Below are positions 10,407 through 18,705 of a stretch of DNA of 64,000 bases, piece after piece (the first letter of the stretch is position 1; each line of letters opens with the position of its first letter). The stretch is from contig NC_018232.1 in NCBI RefSeq assembly GCF_000227135.1, positions 187,324 through 251,323 of the forward strand, given 5' to 3'. The position numbers and the translations under genes are program-made. The notes beneath the pieces were generated by a model. The model was not told the origin of the DNA. It saw nothing but the letters and a program-made list of their open reading frames with translations, and made no database searches. This stretch comes from Leishmania donovani. Lineage: Eukaryota; Euglenozoa; Kinetoplastea; Trypanosomatida; Trypanosomatidae.

Positions 10407-11165
10407 CGTCTTGGTGAACGTGCCTGCGTGTCCGGGCTTATGTTCATCTGTGTCGCTTCTTTGCGTTGTGTGCACGCATGCGTGCTCTGACTCTTTCACT
10501 GCGTCTGCGTCTGCGTCTGTGGTCGATGCGAGTTGCTGTTATGCGGTACTGATGCACGCGTGTGCGCCTTTATGCGGGCTTGAGCTCATCGAGATGACGA
10601 TGCGCGATGAGCAAAACACGGAGTAATGGGAAGAAGAGGAGGAGGATTAGTGCTCTCGAGAATGGATGCGATTGTGCTGATGCCCGCGCGTGTCCGTCTT
10701 TCGATGTCGCCTCCTGCTCAGCCCACCACCACCACCACCCCAACCTGTCACAGCACAGCACAGCACACTACCACCTCCTAGCCCTCCTCCCCCATCTCTT
10801 CTCTCTCCTCTCTCTCCGTGACTTCACCGCCTTACTTGTCCCTTCTCTGTGCCTCCGTTGTTGGTGTACATGCGTCGCGTGCGGGGAGCGTCGCTGTCGT
10901 CCTCGTTGTCATCTCGGCAGTGTTCCCTCGTTGCGTGGCTGTTCTATACCTACACCGATCCACACACACACACACACATATATACGTATATATATATACG
11001 CACGTACATACAACGTGTTGTGCGTCTTCTCGCTTACTCGCCCTGCCCTCTTGCCTTGTCTCCTCTCCGTGCTGCCTGCGTGCGCACATCCGCCAGTCCT
11101 GTCGCACATCCTTGAGAGCTGCTGGAGCGGGGTGAGCAGCGCCTGGGGCAGCACAAAGACGGCTC
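10407..11165 (+). other. Intergenic region with two candidate spliced-leader acceptors
   Basis: No gene seen. Hexamer repeats (CGTCTG)3 occur near 10500, and a short CAGCA repeat near 10750. A pyrimidine tract at 10781-10818 has its next AG at 10887-10888. A second tract at 11038-11072 is followed by an AG at 11095-11096. The second would give a 69-nt 5' UTR and would leave the CA/TA microsatellite out of the mature downstream mRNA. Confidence 0.55.
10961..10998. repeat. Compound (CA)n(TA)n microsatellite
   Basis: A run of CA dinucleotides (10961-10977) passes into TA dinucleotides broken by one CG. It is one of the few AT-rich points in this GC-rich window and is probably polymorphic between isolates. 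Confidence 0.9.
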
Positions 11166-14111
11166 ATGGATCGATCAACTCCGCCATTCATGCCACTGTG
11201 CCAGTCGCGGAAGCAGAGTGGTGCCTCGGCAACACCGGTGCTCACCCCCAACGCTGACGACAGAGACGACTTCGCCGATGTCGACGACAACAACAGCGGC
11301 GTCGGCTTTGATAGCACCACGGTGTTGCTCTGCGGCAGCGCACATCAACCTGCCAACAAGCCGGCTGACGGGCCCAGCGGCGGCAGCAGCACCAGCGGCG
11401 GTAACACAGGTGCTTCTCCGTACACGATGTTCGAACCAGCTTACGCGCAGCAACAGCAAGGCGTGCTGGGGTCAGTGCTTCCGGATGAGAAAGCCGTCGC
11501 TGCAGCGGGCTGGTGCGGCGGCTCCGTGTTCCCGGCTCCGGACGCCTCTTACTCGCAGCCCTTGCCGCGCCTACTGCCGCCCCCCTACGTCAACACCGCG
11601 TCAGCGCGGCCGCCTTTCACAGCTGGCAGTTTAGGCATTCTCGGTTCAGGCACCACCGTCGAGGGAGTGTCTGCACCACCATCGGCCTCTGCGTACTCGC
11701 CGTCGACCACAGCGGCAGAGTCCGCCACTGGAGCGCCGGTCAACGTGGCAGCCTCAACAGACGTGCTGGAGGTGCCACTGCACGCACCGCGGCTGCGCGT
11801 CCCCACCAACCTTCCGCTGGAGCAGACGACATTGCTCGACCTCCTCGCCACCGCCGTCGTGCAAGGCGGGCCAACGACGGAGGAGGAGATTGTGAAGCGC
11901 GAGATGGGGCGCGGCAACCCGGCCTTCGCGTTCCTGGGCGAGAAGTTCAACCATCCATGTATGCTGTACTACCGCTGGCGACTGTACTCCCTGCTGCAGG
12001 GCGACACGCTCGTCTCGTGGCGCACGCAGCCCTTCCAGATCGAGGAGGCGCGGCGCGCCTACGTGTGGGTGCCGCCGCCACCGCTCAAGGTCGGCCCGGA
12101 GTGCCTCGTCGGGCTGCACCAGCCAGAGCTGCTGGATCCGGCCTTCGCAACGGGCAGCGGTGGCGACGCGGCAGCGACAGTGGGCGGTGCCGAAGAGGAA
12201 GACGGCGCGGACGTGATTGTGCGCACGGCGCGTCCCCGCCGCCGCCGCCATCACCGCGGCCGAAGCGCCGAAGACGGGACGAACTATAAAAGGAGCCGCC
12301 ATGAGGCGGGCGACGACACGGACCATGCAAACCGCAGCCGCGGTCGCAGCGGTAGCAGCAGCAGCAGCAGCAGCAGCGGAAGCAGCAGCAGCAGCAGCAG
12401 CAGCAGTGAATCGGAAGGCGAGCAAGATGAGCGGAAGGGCGGTAGAGGTGCCACTTTGGCCGGGCGCGGTGATGGCGACGAGGAGACGACGAAAGCCAAG
12501 AGTCAACCCCTCGGGCAATCTCCCGCCGGCACAAGCGCAGAGGCCCCGTCCTCTGAAGCAGCAGCGGACGCTGCCCACGTTCGGCTGCCACCGCCGTCTG
12601 CGCAGTGGATCTCGCGCCAGTGCACGGCGCACCGGCACGTTTTCGCGATCCTGCAGCCGCATCTGCTGGAGAAGTGGACGGCGCTGCTGAACCCCTACGC
12701 GATGGCAGACCCTGCCACCACGGGCGATGGCGGCATCGCGGCTCTCTGCGAGCGATGGTTGCGACGAGACGAGATTGCATCTCGCATGGCGTTCGCCATT
12801 CGACACGCTGACGCGATGCATCACCTGCTCAGCGTCCTGCTGGATGCGGTTGTGAAGGTGGCATATGTGGCGACGGCGCGATCGCGTCAGCAGCCAACCG
12901 CTTCCGTCGATCCCATCGACAGCAACGTCTACTGCGTGGAGGCGCTGTGGTACCTCTTCGTGCTTCACGACATCGTGATGAACGCGTCCAACACACCGGA
13001 GCCGTCCGCGACGTCGGCGACGAGCGTGAACAAGAACGTCTCGAACCGGCAGCAGCCGCAGCAGGTGCTCTCCACCGCTGCGGGAATGAGCGGCGCGACT
13101 TTGGCTGGTCGAATCGGCTTGGATGAGGAACTCTTTGCCTCCGAGGGAAGTCCGGAAGCACTGGAAGCTCTCTACGAGGTCTTCCGTCGCCAGCACCTGG
13201 CTATCCGTGCAGGCGCATCAACGCCACCGTCGCCCGCGGCTGCAGCAGGAACATCATCAGCGACAGCGACTGCAGTGTCGCCATCGTCGGCGCTAGGGTC
13301 GACTCCGCGTCCTCGGCGCCGTCAGCGCCACCCGCAGCGGCGCTCGCCTTACGAGCGGTGCGGCGATGCGCTGGAAATGATACTTCCGACGCTGATGGAG
13401 GCGTGCACGGCGATCGCTCTGGCGGTGTCCATGGACAAGGAACGGCAGCGGTCGCAGGCGGCCGAGACAGCGCCAACTGCAGCGGCTCGAGTCCGCCACT
13501 TCAAAGTTCTGCCCCCACAGCAGCAGCAGCAGTCGAAGGCGAAAGGAAAGTCGAAGGCCTCGGAGCACGAGTCGGCGATGACGTCCTCGTCCACGACGCT
13601 GCCCGTCGGCGGAGGCCCTGCTCTGTCGTTAAGGCTCGACGCAGGATGTGACGCGGCCTCCGTGGCGAAGACGCCGTCGTCCACGCTGCCTCTCTCCTCC
13701 CCATCCGCGGAGGGAAGCGGCTGCACATCTGCTGGTGGCGGCGCGGACACGGCCGCGCCATCGACGTCATCGGCCCCGGCGGTGATGCTGCTTCACTGGC
13801 TCAAGGGGTTCCTCCTCGTTTGGATGAACGCGGAGCAGCCGCTGCAGCTGCCACCATCACCATCGCCGTCAGCGGGAGCAGGAATGGCAGCCGGAGCCGT
13901 CCTACCTCCCGGCACGGTGTGGCCAGACTGTCAGGCCGACGCGGCGGACATGCCGGACGTGAGTCTCACGTACCATGTGGATCCACAGAACGCGTCGCTG
14001 CTCGGGCTCGACGCGGCATCGCAGCAGCAACGTAACGTCTATCATCAACCGCCGCTGCTGAGCGCGCGTGCGTGCGCGATCTTGAAGGATCGCTATAGCT
14101 TCTTGTTTTGA
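11166..14111 (+). CDS. SURP and CID domain protein, U2SURP/SR140-like splicing factor
   Basis: The 981-residue product has a SURP domain at about 216-300. Its core reads NPAFAFLGEKFNHPCMLYYR, then WRLYSLLQGDTLVSWRTQPF. The LQGD-x3-WRT-x2-F continuation is what I associate with SR140/U2SURP, a U2 snRNP-associated protein. After an acidic, Ser/Arg-rich linker (about 365-430, poly-Ser encoded by AGC repeats) comes a helical region at about 480-920. It resembles a CID (RNA polymerase II CTD-interaction domain) split by low-complexity inserts: SRMAFAIRHADAMHHLL, ALWYLFVLHDIVMNAS and LLHWLKGFLLVWMN. In animals SR140 has an RRM before SURP; I see none here. The role in splicing is inferred from domain order. 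The gene lies about 4 kb downstream of the Prp28-like helicase. Confidence 0.75.
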   Translation: MDRSTPPFMPLCQSRKQSGASATPVLTPNADDRDDFADVDDNNSGVGFDSTTVLLCGSAHQPANKPADGPSGGSSTSGGNTGASPYTMFEPAYAQQQQGVLGSVLPDEKAVAAAGWCGGSVFPAPDASYSQPLPRLLPPPYVNTASARPPFTAGSLGILGSGTTVEGVSAPPSASAYSPSTTAAESATGAPVNVAASTDVLEVPLHAPRLRVPTNLPLEQTTLLDLLATAVVQGGPTTEEEIVKREMGRGNPAFAFLGEKFNHPCMLYYRWRLYSLLQGDTLVSWRTQPFQIEEARRAYVWVPPPPLKVGPECLVGLHQPELLDPAFATGSGGDAAATVGGAEEEDGADVIVRTARPRRRRHHRGRSAEDGTNYKRSRHEAGDDTDHANRSRGRSGSSSSSSSSGSSSSSSSSSESEGEQDERKGGRGATLAGRGDGDEETTKAKSQPLGQSPAGTSAEAPSSEAAADAAHVRLPPPSAQWISRQCTAHRHVFAILQPHLLEKWTALLNPYAMADPATTGDGGIAALCERWLRRDEIASRMAFAIRHADAMHHLLSVLLDAVVKVAYVATARSRQQPTASVDPIDSNVYCVEALWYLFVLHDIVMNASNTPEPSATSATSVNKNVSNRQQPQQVLSTAAGMSGATLAGRIGLDEELFASEGSPEALEALYEVFRRQHLAIRAGASTPPSPAAAAGTSSATATAVSPSSALGSTPRPRRRQRHPQRRSPYERCGDALEMILPTLMEACTAIALAVSMDKERQRSQAAETAPTAAARVRHFKVLPPQQQQQSKAKGKSKASEHESAMTSSSTTLPVGGGPALSLRLDAGCDAASVAKTPSSTLPLSSPSAEGSGCTSAGGGADTAAPSTSSAPAVMLLHWLKGFLLVWMNAEQPLQLPPSPSPSAGAGMAAGAVLPPGTVWPDCQADAADMPDVSLTYHVDPQNASLLGLDAASQQQRNVYHQPPLLSARACAILKDRYSFLF
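12353..12412 (+). repeat. AGC-rich tract encoding poly-Ser
   Basis: A purine-rich AGC trinucleotide repeat inside the SURP/CID gene encodes a serine tract broken only by a Gly. It is a likely site of length variation and links the SURP and CID parts of the protein. Confidence 0.8.
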
Positions 14112-15116
14112 GTTTTCTTTTTCGGAGTAAGGCAACGAAGGGGGGGGGGCGTTGGCCAGCAGCACAGAGAGGCGGTGACATCGTGACCGCGTCGCGTTGA
14201 CGGAATGAATTTGATTGGCGTAGCTGAGCAACGCGTGTGCTGCCGTGCGTCTCAGTCAAGATGGGGGTGGGAGGGAGGGGCGTTGGGCGTTGGGCGTTGG
14301 ACGAGATGAGACGCACACGTCGCTGTATCTCGTTCTCGGCCACCCACCGACCTACCCACCCCCGCCTCTGGTGCTGCTGTTGCTGCGCTGTAATGGTTAA
14401 CTTGTATGTGTGCGCATGCCTTGTTGGTGTGAGCATATGGTCGTGGACGCAGCTGGGCGGAGACGGTCCTCTCCATCGTCGCGTTGCGACGGTGGCACGC
14501 CACCCCTGCACGGAAACCGTAGCACGAACACAACGAAGCAAGAAGATGTGCAGGCCGCGACGGAACGTCTCTGAGTGTCTTGTTTGTGCGGCGAAGATGC
14601 ATGCATGCCCGCTACCCCTCCGCCCTCGCTCTCCTCCGCCTCTTTTCTCTATGTCTTGCTCGGAGCGTCGTTCGCGTTGTGGCGCGTGCGGGCCACCGCG
14701 GGGTTTCGTGCTTGGCTGCGGTGTGCTCGCCTCTTCTGCGGCCCCGATCACGAGAGAAGCGGCGGACGGCACGCGCCTCAAGAGCTCAGCGCATCCTCGG
14801 ATGCGCGCCCACGCGCGCGTACAGGCGTAGCCACAGCACACAGCACTGTCTGTCGTTACGTCACCCGCGCCCTTCATTGTCAACTTCGTCGACCTTGAGG
14901 AAGAAGCGACCACCAGCTAGCGACAAGAGCAGCGAGCTGCACACTGTGCACAGAGTCAGCAGCGGCAGCGGCGGCACCGTGTCGGGTGCGATCGGCGTCA
15001 CCGCCGCTGGCGCGCCTGCGTTAGGCGGTGCCACAGCTGGCATACGCGGCACCGGCCGCTGCTCCCGCGCCGGTGAATCGGTTTTGCGTGCCGCGCTGGC
15101 GCCTCTCCCGGGCACA
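14112..15116 (+). other. Intergenic region with splice acceptor (14609-14665)
   Basis: No independent gene seen. A heptamer GGGCGTT repeats three times near 14279-14300. A long pyrimidine tract at 14609-14652 is followed by an AG at 14664-14665. The frame of the next gene is open upstream to 14580, but its first 28 codons lie on the pyrimidine tract and would be removed by trans-splicing. Confidence 0.55.
14801..14830 (+). promoter_or_regulatory. Candidate upstream ORF (9 codons)
   Basis: The first ATG after the predicted splice acceptor at 14665 opens a 9-codon frame ending in TAG at 14828-14830. It is out of frame with the main gene, and no other ATG occurs until 15117. It could reduce translation of the main frame. 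Confidence 0.35.
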
Positions 15117-17792
15117 ATGTCCGGCACGTCGTCGCGAGATGTCTCCACGGAGTCGGTATCGAGGACGGCATCCTCGTGCTCGGCAGTGAAGGCAGGCGGA
15201 GCGCCCGCGCCGGCCTCGACGTCCGTAGTGATACCCGCACCGGTGGTGAAGCAGAATATCGAGGAGGTCCTGCGTCACGGCAGTCCTAGTACGCGCGGTC
15301 TGCACAGCATCAGCCCCCTGGCTCCCGATGCGGTCCGAACGCCTCCCGCGGATTCGCGGGGACCGCCGCGGTACCTTCGCGCTCGAGGGATCACCCCATC
15401 TCCCGCAGCATCCGCGGCGAGAGGTAGGCGCGAGGCGCGAGAACCGCCGCAGCCGAAGCAGGACAGTCGGCGTCGGCGCCCCTTCTCGCGCGGGCGTGGC
15501 GATCGGCATCGCAGCAGCAGCAGCAGCAGTCACCGTCATCAAGGCGAGGGGAAGCAAGGCAAGGCGCAAGCTACCTCGCCACCACAGCCGCAGCCTCCCG
15601 ACGCCGCCAGCAGTGACTCTCAAGCCCCGACGAGGCGCGAGATGACAGTACCGCCGCAGCTCGCCGCGCCCTCGCAGCAGTCGGACTTGCCGCTGCCCCT
15701 GCCAAAGCAGCGGCAACTCTCTCCTAGCGACAACCAGTGCGGCAATCAGGCCCAGCAGGAGGTGCAGCGGCGAGACCGCCTTTCGCAGCCAGATGACTCA
15801 GACGGCGCGGTCGCAGACACGCAGGAGCAGGAGCAGGAGCGTTCGGCTCGAACGCCGCCGCCGCGGTCGAGAAGCCCTGCTAGTGCCCACGCCTCCTCCC
15901 TGCGCGTGTGCAATGGCACTAAGGAAGCGGTGGCAGGGGCTCCGTCCCGCAGAGGTCATGTGGAAGACATGGTGCTCACCGTGCCGCGGCTGTCGCCTGC
16001 TCAAGCCTCCCCCCTCGCACCTTCGACGCAACCGCAGCGCGCTCGGAGGACTGGCGAGGACTTCCGCCATGGTAGTCCCGTTCAGCCCGCAGCCTGGCAG
16101 CAGCACCTCTTGAAGCGTCCACTTCAGGTTGGCATCCCCGGTCGCGTTGGCGTTCCTGGCAAGGGTTCCGCGGCAGCGGAGGTGACGCCGTCAGCCGCAC
16201 GGCGTGGCGCAGCCCTTTCCACCCCCCCACAGCTCGTTAGCACCTCACCCATCGCGCGCTCCTACGTGGTGCAGTCCTTCTCGAGCTATCTACCGGGTGA
16301 GTCTACGGTGCTGCTCGGGGCTCACCATCGCGGAGGTCCGAGCCCGTCGTCCGCACCGCCGCCGCCGTCTCAGGCGGTCGGCCCCAGCGCTGGCGTTGCC
16401 GCTACCACTTCAATGCCGGCCGTCGTAATCGAGGTGGCGGTCGTGGCCACCGCCGCGCCATCGCTGCCTGAGCCGGAGGTGCTGCAGCTCTACGAAGATA
16501 TGCTTCGCCATCGGCATGCCGGCAACTGTAAAGGCTGGAGCGGAGGTGTGTCTCGTCACGACGGCCGCGATGCGCAGCAACGGTACACCCACGATGACCT
16601 CGCGGCCGCGTTTGATCTCATTGTGCACATTCAACTTGCTACTGTCGCCGCCGTCACGGTCAGTGACATCAAGGACGAGGTGGCGCTGCGCACTGGCTTG
16701 CCAGCCGCGCAGCAGTGTCTTGTATACGACGCCGTGTTGCTGCAGGACTGTCTACCCGTCTGCCTGCTTCCGTCGGTCGCTGACGACGACGGCGTTGGTG
16801 ATGGACAAGATGCCGCCATGGGACGAAGTGCAGGCCACGACTGCTGGAGACTCGTGTGCGTGCCGCTGTCGAGCGACTCATCGGCAGCGGCGATGGCGCG
16901 GCAGACTCGTCGGATCGAGTCTCCGCCGCGAGCGGCGGCGTCGCCAGCAGCAGCAGCCGATGCCATGCCCTATGACGACGGCGGAGACAAGGCTGCAGCA
17001 ACACTTCAGTCCCTGCTGTCGATTTCTCCTGTACGACCGAGGACGCGAACCTCTCGCGCAGCAGAGGCGGCCGCGACGTCGCCCTCGCGGCGGCCTGGCG
17101 CTGTCCCTTTCACCCTCTCCAACGGCACGACAGTCGCTGCGTCAGCAACTATCCTCGCGAACACAGCCACAGCCACCGCCTCAGCTCCAACTGCAGCAAG
17201 GGCGGGCAATACGGAGCAAGTGGTCTCCGAGCACATCAACCGTCTGCGACGTCTGTACCTTAGCAACGCGGAGATGAGTGATCAGTCCGGTAGGGGAGGC
17301 TGGGGTTTCGCCGTGGCTGCTGTGGAGAGGGCACCAGAGCACGCGGATCCGTCCACCGCAGCGATGACCGGGGCGCGCCAACCGGCGCGGCAGCAGCGAG
17401 ACCTCTTGCTGTCGCCGCTGAGGGCGGCGCCCGCTGTTGGTGCCGAACACTATCGAACCCGCTTCGGTCTGTCCTCTTCCGCGGCGCCGATCCCGTCTGC
17501 CTGCACGCTGCCGTCTCCATGTCGCGCGGAACTGAGCGACGCGTTGATTGCTGCTCTTCCGCCTCCGCCATTGCGCCGTCCGGTCACTCTGCCGTACGAG
17601 TCCATCACGACGCTCTCCTGGAAGTCCTCTGTGCCTCAGACACAGCCCATGCAGCCGGTGCAGATCACCGCCAGCAGCAGCGTCGGTGCGGATGCCAGCG
17701 GTGGCAATGGTGGGGGTGGCGTCGATGCAAGTTGGATGAGCTCGCTCAGCGCATCCTTCTCCTCCGCTGCCGCAGCGGCGGTGATGATGTGA
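15117..17792 (+). CDS. Low-complexity protein with cryptic ubiquitin-like segment
   Basis: The 891-residue product is mostly disordered and rich in Ser, Ala, Pro and Arg. I recognise one folded stretch at about residues 500-560: VTVSDIKDEVALRTGLPAAQ then QCLVYDAVLLQD. This follows the ubiquitin pattern in which a strand, a DIK-type helix, a Pro-x2-QQ turn and a L-V/I-aromatic strand come in order. No di-Gly processing site is visible. A helical stretch around 698-708 reads VSEHINRLRRLYL. The start is the first in-frame ATG after the predicted splice site. The open frame continues upstream to 14580 and residues encoded from about 14880 look gene-like, so a non-ATG or missed start cannot be excluded. 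Function unknown; an adaptor or cytoskeletal role is only a guess. Confidence 0.65.
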   Translation: MSGTSSRDVSTESVSRTASSCSAVKAGGAPAPASTSVVIPAPVVKQNIEEVLRHGSPSTRGLHSISPLAPDAVRTPPADSRGPPRYLRARGITPSPAASAARGRREAREPPQPKQDSRRRRPFSRGRGDRHRSSSSSSHRHQGEGKQGKAQATSPPQPQPPDAASSDSQAPTRREMTVPPQLAAPSQQSDLPLPLPKQRQLSPSDNQCGNQAQQEVQRRDRLSQPDDSDGAVADTQEQEQERSARTPPPRSRSPASAHASSLRVCNGTKEAVAGAPSRRGHVEDMVLTVPRLSPAQASPLAPSTQPQRARRTGEDFRHGSPVQPAAWQQHLLKRPLQVGIPGRVGVPGKGSAAAEVTPSAARRGAALSTPPQLVSTSPIARSYVVQSFSSYLPGESTVLLGAHHRGGPSPSSAPPPPSQAVGPSAGVAATTSMPAVVIEVAVVATAAPSLPEPEVLQLYEDMLRHRHAGNCKGWSGGVSRHDGRDAQQRYTHDDLAAAFDLIVHIQLATVAAVTVSDIKDEVALRTGLPAAQQCLVYDAVLLQDCLPVCLLPSVADDDGVGDGQDAAMGRSAGHDCWRLVCVPLSSDSSAAAMARQTRRIESPPRAAASPAAAADAMPYDDGGDKAAATLQSLLSISPVRPRTRTSRAAEAAATSPSRRPGAVPFTLSNGTTVAASATILANTATATASAPTAARAGNTEQVVSEHINRLRRLYLSNAEMSDQSGRGGWGFAVAAVERAPEHADPSTAAMTGARQPARQQRDLLLSPLRAAPAVGAEHYRTRFGLSSSAAPIPSACTLPSPCRAELSDALIAALPPPPLRRPVTLPYESITTLSWKSSVPQTQPMQPVQITASSSVGADASGGNGGGGVDASWMSSLSASFSSAAAAAVMM

Positions 17793-18705
17793 GCCGCGCC
17801 GAGCGAAAAGCGTACAGGCGCTCAAGCCGTTGATGCGTCGAGGAAAGAGGAAAAGGTGGGAAGGAGGCCTGCACATCGCTGTGGCGCTCGCATCACCTTC
17901 CCGTCTCTGTCTGCTTGCCTCTCTCCCCGATGACTTGGAGCTTAGACCACTCACTAGAATACGCACGCACGCACAGAGGCCCATGTGACGTCCTGAACTC
18001 TGTTGTAGGCGTGCATGGGTGTGTATACCATTCTCTCTCTCCGTGTGTGAGCACCTTAGACATCGATGACATCGACACATAGACACGGGCGGAGGGGGGC
18101 GTGTGTGCAGGCGTGTGTGTGTGTGTGTGTGGTGCCTCGCGCGCAGACAGGGCGCTGAACTCTTCGGTTTCCTGCTTCTCCCCAACCACCACCACGCACA
18201 CACACACACCTCCTCCTCCTCCCGCTGACGCGCGGGCGCAACCTCCACCATCCCTGCTGAACGCACGCGCCGGTTATTTTTTGGGGGGTGCGCGGCTGCA
18301 TCGTGCGCACACAATCCATGACAGCGGCGCGTGTGCGCTCTCGCTTCCTCGAACACGCCCTCCCTTCCCTTCCCCTCCCTCCTCCTTTCCTGGTCCACAC
18401 GCGCGCACAGTTGACGCGGAAACAGATCCGAGAAGAACGGCAGAATCGAGGCGAGCGAACCACCACGAGCATCACACTACGGGGTGCACCTCCGTGGGAG
18501 AGTGCGCAGGGGAGAGTACTGCGCGGATTGGTCCTGTGCGGCTGTCTAGATGCGAGACAGCGAGAGGGGCGGCAGTGCAGGGGGCCGCGCTGCCGTAGGC
18601 TCAATAACGTTCATGTGTGCGCTCGTAAACGCAGAGCGCACATCCTTTCCTAGACGCGCGTGAGTGTGCCGCAACATTCGTACAAGGAGAAGGGGGTTGG
18701 AATAG
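17793..18705 (+). other. Intergenic region with splice acceptor (18356-18410)
   Basis: No gene seen. A TG repeat lies near 18114-18131 and a CA repeat near 18196. A pyrimidine tract at 18356-18390 is followed by an AG at 18409-18410. A shorter candidate acceptor (TTTCCTAG) ends at 18653, 53 nt before the kinesin ATG. If the first is used, the 5' UTR contains upstream ATGs, so the second may be preferred. Confidence 0.5.

Noticed and set aside
11754..13196. Long minus-strand open frame (480 codons) opposite the SURP/CID gene
   Set aside because: It overlaps a well supported + strand gene. GC-rich third positions leave the antisense frame open by chance, and the product has no recognisable motif.
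14580..15116. N-terminal extension of the ubiquitin-like-segment protein from 14580 or the ATG at 14601
   Set aside because: Its first part lies on the pyrimidine tract upstream of the predicted splice acceptor at 14665, so it would not be in the mature mRNA.
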